Of a DNA stretch of 8,506 bases, positions 1 to 8,254 are shown piece after piece. The notes under the pieces are model-generated. The model was not told the origin of the DNA. It worked only from the letters and a program-made list of their open reading frames with translations, and did no database searches. Positions within the stretch are counted from its first letter, which is position 1, and every line of letters starts with the position of its first letter. Source of the DNA: Puniceicoccales bacterium (lineage in GTDB: Bacteria > Verrucomicrobiota > Verrucomicrobiia > Opitutales > JAIRLG01); NCBI GenBank assembly GCA_031278595.1, contig JAITKE010000016.1, forward strand, positions 1-8,506, read 5' to 3'. A program made the position numbers and the translations under genes.

Positions 1-3000
1 GCCGTAGGCCTCCAAAGCCCAGACCTCCATTTCGCCCAGGCGCTGGCCGCCGAACTGGGCCTTGCCGCCCAAAGGCTGCTGCGTGACCAGGCTGTAGGGA
101 CCCACCGCCCGAGCGTGGATTTTATCCGCCACCAGGTGGTTCAACTTCATCATGTAGAGCACGCCCACCGCCACCTCCTGCTCAAAGGACTCACCCGTCC
201 GGCCGTCGTACAAAACGCTCTTGCCCGAACTCGGCAGACCGGCTTTTTGCAGGTACGAGCGGATCTCCTCCTCCGAAGCCCCGTCGAAGACCGGCGTGCT
301 TACGCGTATCCCCAATTTCTGGCAGGCCCAGCCCAGGTGCGTCTCGAAGACCTGGCCGACATTCATGCGGCTCGGCACGCCGAGGGGATTCAAAATCACA
401 TCCACCGGAGTTCCGTCGGGTAAAAAGGGCATATCCTCCTCCCGAACGATGCAGGAAACCACGCCTTTGTTGCCGTGCCGACCGGCCATCTTGTCCCCCA
501 CCTGGATCTTGCGCTTCGTGGCGATCAGCACCTTGACGCTCTTGACCACCCCGCTCTCGCCCAGCTGTCCCGCCTCCACCAGGGCGATTTTGCGCGAGCG
601 CTCCTGCTCCAGCTCTCGAAAGCGGTAGCGATAGGCATCGATGATCTCCATGATGCGGTTGCGCACCGGCGAGGGCTCCGTCTCAATTGACTCCGAACAG
701 GTGGCCAGGCGGCGCAGCAGGGTCTTGGTGATCTTGCGATTGGCGGGGATGATCACCTCCTGGGTCTCGCCGTTGCGGATGTCCAGGGGAATCTTTTCGC
801 CCAGGAGAATGCTCGACAGGGCCTCGGTCAAATCGTTGCGCAGGCGTTCCTCCTGCTCGCGGAAGTCCTCGTTGACCCGTTTGGTGTGGCGCTGCACACC
901 CGAGGTCGAAATTTCCTTCCGCTCCTCGTTGACATACCCCGATACCTGCACGTCCATGACGATACCGTAGCAACCGGGGGGGACGACGAGGGAGGAATCC
1001 TTCACGTCCGAGGCCTTTTCGCCGAAAATCGCCCGCAGCAGCTTCTCCTCCGGCGCCAGCTCCGTCTCGCCCTTCGGGGTGATTTTGCCCACGAGCACAT
1101 CCCCCGGTTTGACCTCTGAGCCGATGCGGATGATCCCGTCGCGGTCGAGGCGCCGCAGGGTCTCTTCGCTCAGATTGGGGATGTCGCGCGTGATCTCCTC
1201 CTCCCCCAGCTTGGTATCCCGGGCGATGCACTCGAATTCCTCGATGTGGATGGAGCTGAAGGCATCCTCGTTCACGAGACGCTCGCTCAGGATGATCGCA
1301 TCCTGGAAATTGTAGCCATCCCAAAGCATGAAGGCCACGACCACATTGCGGCCCAGCGCCAGCTCACCGCCCTCCATGGCCGCCCCATCGGCCAGCACCG
1401 TTCCCGCCTCCACCGCCTGGCCCTTGAGCACCACCGGATGCTGGTTGAAGCAGGTGGCGGCGTTGGAGCGGACGAACTTGCGCAGGGGGTAGACGTAAAC
1501 GCCCGAGCGCGCCGGCACGTTTTTCGCCGGCTCAAAATTCTTGGGAAGCTTGCCATCCGGCGAGACGATGATCTTCCGGGCGTCCGCCGAGACGACGATG
1601 CCCTGGCTCTCGGACAGGACCATCTGACCGGAATCCCGGGCCACCTGGACTTCGAGTCCCGTGGCCACCAGTGGCGCCTGGGGCGACAGCAGCGGCACCC
1701 CCTGGCGCTGCATGTTGGAACCCATCAGAGCCCGGGCCGGATCATCGTGCTCCAGAAAAGGGATGAGTCCGGCGGCCACCGACACCACCTGCTTGGGTGA
1801 TATGTCCATGTACCGAATTTCCTCCGGATCGGCCTCTAAAATCTGATCTTCCTGGCGGACGACCACTTTCCCGCTCAGACGACCCTTTTCGTCCATCTCG
1901 GACTGGGCCTGGGCGATCATCAGGTGCTCGTCGGCCGAGGCATCGAAATAGGACACCTCGTCGCCCACGACCCCATCCCGGACGCTGCGGTAGGGGGTTT
2001 CGATGAGGCCGAACTCGCTGAGGCGGGCGTAGATGCTCAGGGAGTTGATCAGGCCGATGTTGGCCCCTTCCGGCGTCTCGATGGGACAGATTCTCCCGTA
2101 GTGCGACGGCTGAACATCCCGGGCTTCGAAACCGGCCCGTTCGCGGTTCAGTCCCCCGGGTCCCAGGGCGGACAGGCGGCGCTTATGGGCGATCTCCGAT
2201 AGGGGATTGACCTGGTCCAGGAGCTGGGAGAGCTGGCTACGGGCGAAGAAATCCCGCAGGAGGCCTATGAAAATCCTCGGGTTGACGAGGCGTTGGGGGG
2301 ACAACGCATCGACGGTCTGCTCGTAGAGCGACAACCGTTCCTTGATGATGCGCTCCATGCGGCTGAGGCCCACACGGCACTGATTCACCAGGAGCTCGCC
2401 GATGGAACGAACGCGGCGATTGCCCAGGTGGTCGATGAGATCCAAAAAGCCCACGCCCCGGCGCAGGCCGCAGAGGTATTTCGTCGCAGCCACCACATCG
2501 ACGCTGTCGATGCTGCGGTTCTCCAGGGGCTTCGTCAGTCCGAGGCGTTGATTGATCTTGTGGCGCCCCACACGACCCAGGTCGTAGCGCTTGGGGTCAC
2601 TGAGGAGATAGCGGAACATCGACGCGGCGCTCGCCGCCGTGACCGGTTCGCCCGGGCGCAGACGCTTGTGGATTTCCTTTAGGGCTTCATCTTGATTATG
2701 GGCAGTGTCCCGCTCCAGGCTGCGCACGATCATCCCCTCGTCCACCGAGGCGTCGAAGACCTCGATCTTCTCGACGCCCGCCACTTCAAAGGCCTTCAGG
2801 GCGGTTTTGGACAGGGCTTCGTAGGTCCGAGCCAAAACGACACCCTCCCGGGCATCGACCACATTCTCCACCAGCAGCAGATTGGCGATGTCGGACTTCT
2901 TCATCAGGGTCGAGACCTTTTTCTCCTCTATCTTGTAGAAGAGGCCGAGGATTTCCCGGTCGGAGCCAAAGCCCATGGCCCGCAGCAGGGTCGTGATTAA

Positions 3001-3573
3001 AAATTTTCGCCGGCGGTGGCGGCGATCCAGATAGACGTAGAGGAGGTCGTTGGAGTCGAACTGGGCCTCCAACCAGGTTCCATGATCCGGAATGAGGCGG
3101 AAAGAGTAGAGCAATTTGCCACTGCTGTGCACTTCCGATTCGAAGGAAATGCCGGGGGAACGGTGCAGTTGGCTGACCACGACGCGCTCGGCCCCGTTGA
3201 CGACGAAGGAAGCCCGACTGCCCATGATTGGCAGCTCGCCGAAATGCACCTCTTCCTGGCGGGTCTCCTCGCCCTCCCGGATCCTCAGCGTGACGTATAG
3301 GGGGGCGGAATAGGTCAGGCCCTCTCGGATGCAGTCGTCCTGCGCATGGCGCGCCTCGCCGATGCGGTAGGAGACATATTCCAGGCGACAGTTTCCCTCG
3401 TAGTCCTCTATGGGAAAGGCCTCCTGAAAGGCCGCCTGCAGCCCGATGGGCCGCCGCTTCTCCGGCGCCGTGTCCTTTTGCAGAAAATCAACAAAGGACT
3501 GGAGCTGAATCTCGATGAAATTCGGCGGGGCGATGATTTCCCTTAGCTTCCCAAACGAGATGCGATGCGACAT
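1..3573 (-). CDS. rpoB: DNA-directed RNA polymerase subunit beta (partial, 3' end outside window)
   Basis: Encodes the beta subunit of RNA polymerase, which forms one side of the active-site cleft. The frame is open from ATG at 3573 to base 1 (1191 codons), ending in ...WALEAYG, so roughly 60 C-terminal residues lie off the window. Visible landmarks: HRSPGISF in the N-terminal lobe; the rifampicin region SQLSQLLDQVNPLSE to ALGPGGL (residues 446-474); HYGRICPIETPEG (491-503); GYNFQDAI (about 753-760); KRKIQVGDKMAGRHGNKG (1020 onward) with the two nucleotide-binding lysines K1020 and K1028; NPLGVPSRMN; and VTQQPLGGKAQFGGQR. The E. coli E813 position is glutamine (Q757), while the following aspartate (D758) is kept. 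The protein would be near 1250 residues, shorter than the E. coli subunit. The start was chosen because MSHRISFGKLREIIAPPNFIEIQ matches the family N-terminus. No Shine-Dalgarno is visible before it; a run of six U lies about 10 bases upstream. It is separated from rplL by 166 bases. Confidence 0.98.
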   Translation of the reverse strand, partial: MSHRISFGKLREIIAPPNFIEIQLQSFVDFLQKDTAPEKRRPIGLQAAFQEAFPIEDYEGNCRLEYVSYRIGEARHAQDDCIREGLTYSAPLYVTLRIREGEETRQEEVHFGELPIMGSRASFVVNGAERVVVSQLHRSPGISFESEVHSSGKLLYSFRLIPDHGTWLEAQFDSNDLLYVYLDRRHRRRKFLITTLLRAMGFGSDREILGLFYKIEEKKVSTLMKKSDIANLLLVENVVDAREGVVLARTYEALSKTALKAFEVAGVEKIEVFDASVDEGMIVRSLERDTAHNQDEALKEIHKRLRPGEPVTAASAASMFRYLLSDPKRYDLGRVGRHKINQRLGLTKPLENRSIDSVDVVAATKYLCGLRRGVGFLDLIDHLGNRRVRSIGELLVNQCRVGLSRMERIIKERLSLYEQTVDALSPQRLVNPRIFIGLLRDFFARSQLSQLLDQVNPLSEIAHKRRLSALGPGGLNRERAGFEARDVQPSHYGRICPIETPEGANIGLINSLSIYARLSEFGLIETPYRSVRDGVVGDEVSYFDASADEHLMIAQAQSEMDEKGRLSGKVVVRQEDQILEADPEEIRYMDISPKQVVSVAAGLIPFLEHDDPARALMGSNMQRQGVPLLSPQAPLVATGLEVQVARDSGQMVLSESQGIVVSADARKIIVSPDGKLPKNFEPAKNVPARSGVYVYPLRKFVRSNAATCFNQHPVVLKGQAVEAGTVLADGAAMEGGELALGRNVVVAFMLWDGYNFQDAIILSERLVNEDAFSSIHIEEFECIARDTKLGEEEITRDIPNLSEETLRRLDRDGIIRIGSEVKPGDVLVGKITPKGETELAPEEKLLRAIFGEKASDVKDSSLVVPPGCYGIVMDVQVSGYVNEERKEISTSGVQRHTKRVNEDFREQEERLRNDLTEALSSILLGEKIPLDIRNGETQEVIIPANRKITKTLLRRLATCSESIETEPSPVRNRIMEIIDAYRYRFRELEQERSRKIALVEAGQLGESGVVKSVKVLIATKRKIQVGDKMAGRHGNKGVVSCIVREEDMPFLPDGTPVDVILNPLGVPSRMNVGQVFETHLGWACQKLGIRVSTPVFDGASEEEIRSYLQKAGLPSSGKSVLYDGRTGESFEQEVAVGVLYMMKLNHLVADKIHARAVGPYSLVTQQPLGGKAQFGGQRLGEMEVWALEAYG

Positions 3574-3739
3574 AGTGACGAAAAAACGACAGCGCTCACC
3601 CCGAAGAAACCCTTCGAGATGATTTCCCTAAAACAAGCAACACCCACTCCCTCCGCAGAACCGTCTTTTAACAGGACGGCGGAAGATACGAACGGACCCG
3701 ATGCCAGCAACACAATAAATGAACCGAGCAATCGCGTCC
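3574..3739 (-). promoter_or_regulatory. rplL-rpoB spacer with two hairpins (possible attenuator or processing region)
   Basis: This 166-base spacer can form two hairpins in the mRNA. The first, at 3661-3679, has a 5-bp stem CCGTC/GACGG with a 9-base loop. The second, at 3600-3618, has a 7-bp stem (CTCGAAG paired with CTTCGGG, one G-U) with a GGTTT loop. A T6 run (minus strand) lies between the second hairpin and the rpoB start, but about 13 bases after the stem, too far for a classical intrinsic terminator. In E. coli the equivalent spacer holds a partial attenuator and an RNase III site; a similar role here is inference from position. No convincing promoter was seen. Confidence 0.4.
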
Positions 3740-4123
3740 TTACTTCAACTCGACTTTGGCCCCGGCGGCCTCCAACTTCTGTTTGATCTCCTCCGCTTCT
3801 GCCTTAGAAACACCCTCCTTAACCGGCTTGGGTGCGGACTCCACCAAGTCCTTGGCCTCCTTCAGGCCGAGACCGGTGACGGCCCGCACTTCCTTGATGG
3901 CGTTGATCTTATTGTCCCCGGCCGCCGTGAGGATGACGCTGAATTCCGTCTGCTCCTCCGCCGCCTCCGCCGGAGTGGCCGCCGTCACCGTCGCCGCCAC
4001 GGCCACCGGAGCGGCTGCACTGACTCCCCATTTCTCCTCCAACTCCTTCACCAGGGTCGCCATTTCCAGTACGGATTGACCGCCCAGCCACTCGATAACC
4101 TCTTCCTTCGTGATGTCTGTCAT
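3740..4123 (-). CDS. rplL: 50S ribosomal protein L7/L12
   Basis: Encodes the multicopy stalk protein of the large ribosomal subunit, which recruits and stimulates EF-Tu, EF-G and other translational GTPases. The 127 residues show the expected three parts: a helical dimerisation and L10-binding domain (about 1-33), an Ala/Pro/Thr/Val-rich flexible hinge (about 34-57), and a globular C-terminal domain (about 58-127) with the signature KINAIKEVRAVTGLGLKEAK and LVE.APKPVKEGVSK. Length is typical for the family. The ATG at 4123 is preceded by GGGAGGAAATC, the strongest Shine-Dalgarno in the cluster, which fits the need for several copies per ribosome. An 88-base spacer with a stable hairpin separates it from rplJ, and it ends in TAA. 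Confidence 0.99.
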   Translation of the reverse strand: MTDITKEEVIEWLGGQSVLEMATLVKELEEKWGVSAAAPVAVAATVTAATPAEAAEEQTEFSVILTAAGDNKINAIKEVRAVTGLGLKEAKDLVESAPKPVKEGVSKAEAEEIKQKLEAAGAKVELK

Positions 4124-4164
4124 GATTTCCTCCCTGGGGCATTTTAGCGATATTCAAACCATCA

Positions 4165-4185
4165 TTTAAGAGCTCGGCTCCTAAA
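4165..4185 (-). promoter_or_regulatory. RNA hairpin between rplJ and rplL
   Basis: On the minus strand, TTTAGGAGC and GCTCTTAAA form a 9-bp stem around a 3-base CGA loop. The fifth pair is a G-U wobble in the minus-strand RNA but an A-C mismatch in the opposite strand, so the fold is better in the operon's own transcript. It ends about 41 bases before the rplL start and has no following T-run, so it is not a terminator. An mRNA stabilising, processing or translation-tuning element is plausible. A weak promoter-like pair (TTAAAT at 4164-4169, TAAAAT at 4141-4146, 17-base spacing) overlaps its distal arm and could be chance. Confidence 0.45.
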
Positions 4186-4211
4186 ACACACCCGATTCAG
4201 ATGAATAAAGT

Positions 4212-4721
4212 TCATAAACCCGCTTTCGCCTTCAAAACGCGCAGCAGGCTCTGGGGAACGGCCTGAAAAACCGCCAGCGCCCGACGGGCCGGTTCCTGCA
4301 GCAGGGCCAAACAGCGCGCCCGCAATTCGTCCAGCGTCGGCAATTCCGAGAGCAGTTTAACCTCCTCTGGACTCAGGAAGCGACTCGCCAGCGCACCACA
4401 CTTGAGCACCAGCTTATCCTCGTGCTGTTTGCGGAACTGCAGCAGGAGCTTGGCCACTCCCGAGGGATTAGCTCCACCGGCGACGAGGGCCGTCGGCCCC
4501 GAGAGCTGCGGTTTCAAATCCGGAAAAACGAGCCCCTGAAGCGCCAGCTGCAGGACGCTGTTCTTGACCACGTGGAAAACCGCCCCTTCTGCCCGCAAGC
4601 TCCGGCGCAACTCCGCCGCCTCCTCCACGCGCACGCGGGAGAAGTCGAGCAGATAGAGGTAGTCCGAGCCCTGCAGATAAGTCACCGCCTCCTGAACGAG
4701 CCAACTCTTCTCCGGTCTCAT
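4212..4721 (-). CDS. rplJ: 50S ribosomal protein L10
   Basis: Encodes the stalk base protein that binds 23S rRNA together with L11 and anchors L7/L12 dimers through its C-terminal helix. The 169-residue length is typical. Visible family features are the N-terminal helix and strand with YLYLLDFSRVRVEEAAELRR (about 21-40), the VKN motif of the L10 family (52-54), GPTALV (75-80), and a C-terminal helical tail rich in L, A and R (about 130-169) that would carry the L12-binding helix. The ATG overlaps the stop of rplA as ATGA, and no Shine-Dalgarno is evident within the last bases of rplA. Translation by coupling with rplA is therefore inferred. The overlap leaves no intergenic room for the usual L10 leader. 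Confidence 0.97.
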   Translation of the reverse strand: MRPEKSWLVQEAVTYLQGSDYLYLLDFSRVRVEEAAELRRSLRAEGAVFHVVKNSVLQLALQGLVFPDLKPQLSGPTALVAGGANPSGVAKLLLQFRKQHEDKLVLKCGALASRFLSPEEVKLLSELPTLDELRARCLALLQEPARRALAVFQAVPQSLLRVLKAKAGL

Positions 4722-5431
4722 GATGTACTTTGGTTCGATTCTGTTCCCAAATACTCCTGGGCATCGAGGCGAATCCCGGGCGACATGGTGGAACTCAGGG
4801 TGACGCTGCGGATAAAACGTCCGCGAAAGGCATCCGGTCTCGCATGACCCACCGACTCGACGGCCGCCCGGACGTTGTTCAACAGATGCTCCTTGCTCAG
4901 CGAGCGCTTACCGACCACCACTGCGATGTTGGCGGTCTTGTCCATCTTGAACTCCACCCGACCGGCCTTGAGATCCTGAATGACCGGCGCCAGGTCATCG
5001 GCCACCGTGCCGGATTTGGGATTCGGCATCAGGCCGCGCGGACCCAAGACCCGGGCCACCGTCCGCACCTGTTTCATGGCCGAAGGGGTTGCCACCGCGA
5101 CGTCGAAGTCCATCCAACCCTCCTGCACACGCTGGATAAGCTCCTCCAGACCGGCCACTTCGGCACCGGCCTTCAGCGCCTCCTCCGGCGATTCCGTAAA
5201 GGCGATCACGCGTATCTTCCGGCCACTGCCGTGGGGCAGGCGCACCGTCCCGCGCACCATCTGCTCACTCAGCTTGGGATCGACGCCCAGGCGAAGGGAG
5301 AGCTCGACGGTCTCGTCAAAACGGGCCTTCGGCATTTGCTCCAGCAGCGCCACCGCCCGCTCCAGCGAAAAGCTCGGCTGCGAACCCAGCAGCTCCCGGG
5401 CGCTGCGCTGACGTCTACTTCCCCGTTTCAT
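4718..5431 (-). CDS. rplA: 50S ribosomal protein L1
   Basis: Encodes the L1 stalk protein of the large subunit, which helps move deacylated tRNA from the E site and in many bacteria represses its own operon. The 237 residues align with the family throughout, with VRGTVRLPHGSGR (59-71) and the signature LGPRGLMPNPK (129-139), followed by SGTV and the C-terminal STMSPG region (214-219). About 14 polar residues extend past the usual end. The ATG at 5431 follows TAGGAG with a 6-base gap, a good Shine-Dalgarno. It lies 12 bases after rplK, and its TGA is shared with the rplJ start. A typical L1 operator cannot be assigned in the short spacers on either side of rplK. Confidence 0.98.
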   Translation of the reverse strand: MKRGSRRQRSARELLGSQPSFSLERAVALLEQMPKARFDETVELSLRLGVDPKLSEQMVRGTVRLPHGSGRKIRVIAFTESPEEALKAGAEVAGLEELIQRVQEGWMDFDVAVATPSAMKQVRTVARVLGPRGLMPNPKSGTVADDLAPVIQDLKAGRVEFKMDKTANIAVVVGKRSLSKEHLLNNVRAAVESVGHARPDAFRGRFIRSVTLSSTMSPGIRLDAQEYLGTESNQSTS

Positions 5432-5443
5432 AGGCTTCTCCTA

Positions 5444-5869
5444 TTAAGCGACTACTTCGATGCCCATGCTGCGGGCCGTCCCCTCAATCATGCGGGCCGC
5501 CGCCGCTCTGTCCTCCGCGTTGAGATCGGACTTTTTCAGCTCCACGATACCCGCGATCTGCTGGGCTGTTACCTTGCCGACCTTGTCCCGATTTGGCACA
5601 CCGGAGCCCTTGGGCAAACCGGCTGCTTTTTTCAGCAATACGGAGGCCGGAGGGGATTTCAGTTCGAAGGAAAAGGAACGGTCGGCGTAGACCGAGATGA
5701 GGGCCGGAATGATCATGCCCGCCTGATCCTTGGTGCGGGCGTTGAATTCCTTGCAGAAGGCCATGATGTTAACGCCGGCGGCCCCCAGAGCCGGCCCCAC
5801 CGGCGGCGCCGGATTCGCCGCACCGGCCGGCAGCTGCAATTTAATCCTGTGGATGACCTTTTTCGCCAT
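5444..5869 (-). CDS. rplK: 50S ribosomal protein L11
   Basis: Encodes the large-subunit protein of the GTPase-associated centre, which binds 23S rRNA beside L10 and is needed for factor-dependent GTP hydrolysis and for the stringent response. At 141 residues it has the normal length. The N-terminal domain shows the proline-rich PAPPVGPALG switch (20-29) that lines the thiopeptide site. NIMAFCKEFNA follows, with a lysine equivalent to one methylated by PrmA in other bacteria. The rRNA-binding C-terminal domain contains DKVGKVTAQQI and ends in ARMIEGTARSMGIEV. It starts 18 bases after nusG, behind a modest GGCGGAA ribosome-binding sequence, and is followed 12 bases later by rplA. Confidence 0.99.
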   Translation of the reverse strand: MAKKVIHRIKLQLPAGAANPAPPVGPALGAAGVNIMAFCKEFNARTKDQAGMIIPALISVYADRSFSFELKSPPASVLLKKAAGLPKGSGVPNRDKVGKVTAQQIAGIVELKKSDLNAEDRAAAARMIEGTARSMGIEVVA

Positions 5870-5887
5870 GGTTTCCGCCCGTGAAGA

Positions 5888-6457
5888 TCACTCGTCGACG
5901 GGCCCGACTTGTCCGAACTCCGCTTCTACTGGCGTCGAACGACCAAATAGCAAGACTGAAATGATTAACTTTCCCTCTTCGGCGTCGACGGCCTCGATCT
6001 GACCGACGGAATTCACGAACGGGCCCGACTGAATCTTCACCTTATCGCCCACGGCGAAGGAGGTTTTGGGCAGCGGATGTTCCTCGGAGGAGCGAATCTG
6101 GCCCTGGATGCGCTCGATCTCGGAGGCCTTCAGCGGCACGGGGTTCTCGCCCCCCACAAAGCCCACGACCCCCTGGGCGCGGCGGATCAATTGCCACGGC
6201 CCCTGCAAAATCTGTCCGCCCTCATCGTAGAGCCGGGCGCGGATGAAGGCATAGCCCGGGTAGAGCTTCTTGTAGCGCAGTAGCTTCTTCCCCTCCTTGA
6301 CCTCCACGGTTTTCTCCATCGGGACGAGCACCTCCTGGATACACTCCTGGCCCTCGGTCTTGAGCATGCGCTCCAGATAGAGCTTCACCTTACTCTCCTG
6401 ATTGGAGAGAATTTGCAGGGCATACCACTGCCAACCGCTCGTCGCCGGAGACGCCAT
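5888..6457 (-). CDS. nusG: Transcription elongation/termination factor NusG
   Basis: NusG binds the RNA polymerase clamp across the DNA channel, suppresses pausing, and links polymerase to Rho or to the ribosome through its KOW domain. The 189 residues hold an NGN domain (about 9-120; WYALQILSNQE, YPGYAFIRARL, GVVGFVGG) and a C-terminal KOW domain (about 136-185; GDKVKIQSGPFVNSVGQIE and LLFGRSTPVEAEF). It is slightly longer than E. coli NusG, with a few extra residues before the first tryptophan and in the NGN domain. It starts 12 bases after secE, the classical secE-nusG pairing. The ribosome-binding sequence is weak (AAGACAGG). It ends in TGA. Confidence 0.98.
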   Translation of the reverse strand: MASPATSGWQWYALQILSNQESKVKLYLERMLKTEGQECIQEVLVPMEKTVEVKEGKKLLRYKKLYPGYAFIRARLYDEGGQILQGPWQLIRRAQGVVGFVGGENPVPLKASEIERIQGQIRSSEEHPLPKTSFAVGDKVKIQSGPFVNSVGQIEAVDAEEGKLIISVLLFGRSTPVEAEFGQVGPVDE

Positions 6458-6469
6458 ATCGCCTGTCTT

Positions 6470-6685
6470 TTAGCTTCCCAGCTTCCCCCGCACCCAGGTG
6501 CTGAGAAGATCCACCACCTCGTAGAGGGCGAAATCCGAAAGGCTGACGAAAATCCCCAGGAGCAGCATACCCACCAGCACGACGACGATGGACCGCCGCA
6601 TCTCCTTCCGGTCGGGCCAAGTCACCTTCCGCAGCTCCGTCACGGTCTCGGCACCGAAGCCCCGTACTTTTGTCCACCACTTCAT
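6470..6685 (-). CDS. secE: Preprotein translocase subunit SecE
   Basis: Encodes the small essential subunit that clamps SecY in the SecYEG protein channel of the inner membrane. The 71-residue protein is the short, single-span form found in most bacteria. It has an amphipathic cytoplasmic helix with the conserved TELRKVTWPDRKE stretch (about 16-28), then one transmembrane helix (about 32-50; IVVVLVGMLLLGIFVSL) and a short tail. The ATG at 6685 gives the expected N-terminus, but no clear Shine-Dalgarno precedes it. It follows tRNA-Trp by 86 bases and is followed by nusG after 12 bases. Confidence 0.97.
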   Translation of the reverse strand: MKWWTKVRGFGAETVTELRKVTWPDRKEMRRSIVVVLVGMLLLGIFVSLSDFALYEVVDLLSTWVRGKLGS

Positions 6686-6771
6686 AGACTGTCGATTGAA
6701 AACAAGAATTTAAACCAGAAAGTTCCAATACCCTCGACTTGACAAGAAAACCCCAATATTCCCGATAAAAC
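6686..6771 (-). other. tRNA-Trp to secE spacer, AT-richer, no confident signal
   Basis: This 86-base spacer is visibly more AT-rich than the surrounding genes. It is the unpaired leader between the processed 3' end of tRNA-Trp and the secE start. I looked for a minus-strand promoter and for a terminator after the tRNA and found neither at a convincing level: there are T-runs but no strong stem before them. It most likely remains transcribed and becomes the 5' end of the secE-nusG message after tRNA release. Confidence 0.4.
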
Positions 6772-6847
<76 letters not shown>

Positions 6848-6856
6848 ACATCCGAA

Positions 6857-6888
6857 GGTCCGAGGGCGACTCCAGCCTCCCTCCGACC
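6857..6888 (-). promoter_or_regulatory. Hairpin in the tuf to tRNA-Trp spacer
   Basis: GGTCGGAGGG and CCCTCGGACC (minus strand) form a ten-position stem with one G-G mismatch and a 12-base loop. It occupies most of the 55-base spacer between the tuf stop codon and the tRNA. No T-run follows, so it is unlikely to terminate transcription. It may mark the processing or protect the 3' end of tuf mRNA after the tRNA is cut out; that role is inferred from position only. Confidence 0.4.
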
Positions 6889-6902
6889 CCCTTAAAAACT
6901 TC

Positions 6903-8093
<1,191 letters not shown>

Positions 8094-8125
8094 GTATCTT
8101 CCTGTTCTGATTAAAAGAGACATCC

Positions 8126-8201
<76 letters not shown>

Positions 8202-8254
8202 AACGAATACGATCCGCCTTTCGCCGAACTCCAGCGACGACCATCTGGGGAGAG

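Noticed and set aside
115..3546. Many plus-strand open frames across the left part
   Set aside because: All lie antisense to rpoB, whose frame is uninterrupted over 1191 codons with all major motifs in order.
4730..5884. 384-codon plus-strand open frame
   Set aside because: It is exactly antisense to rplA and rplK, both of which are clear family members. Its translation is rich in H, R, G and L with no recognisable domain, as expected from the reverse strand of GC-rich genes.
6739..6769. Plus-strand TTGACA with a GATAAA-like -10, antisense to secE leader
   Set aside because: The -35 is perfect but the best -10 needs a 19-base spacing or is a poor match, and no plus-strand gene follows.
6848..6902. 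Intrinsic terminator after tuf
   Set aside because: The hairpin present has no T-run after it, and a tRNA and secE follow closely in the same direction.
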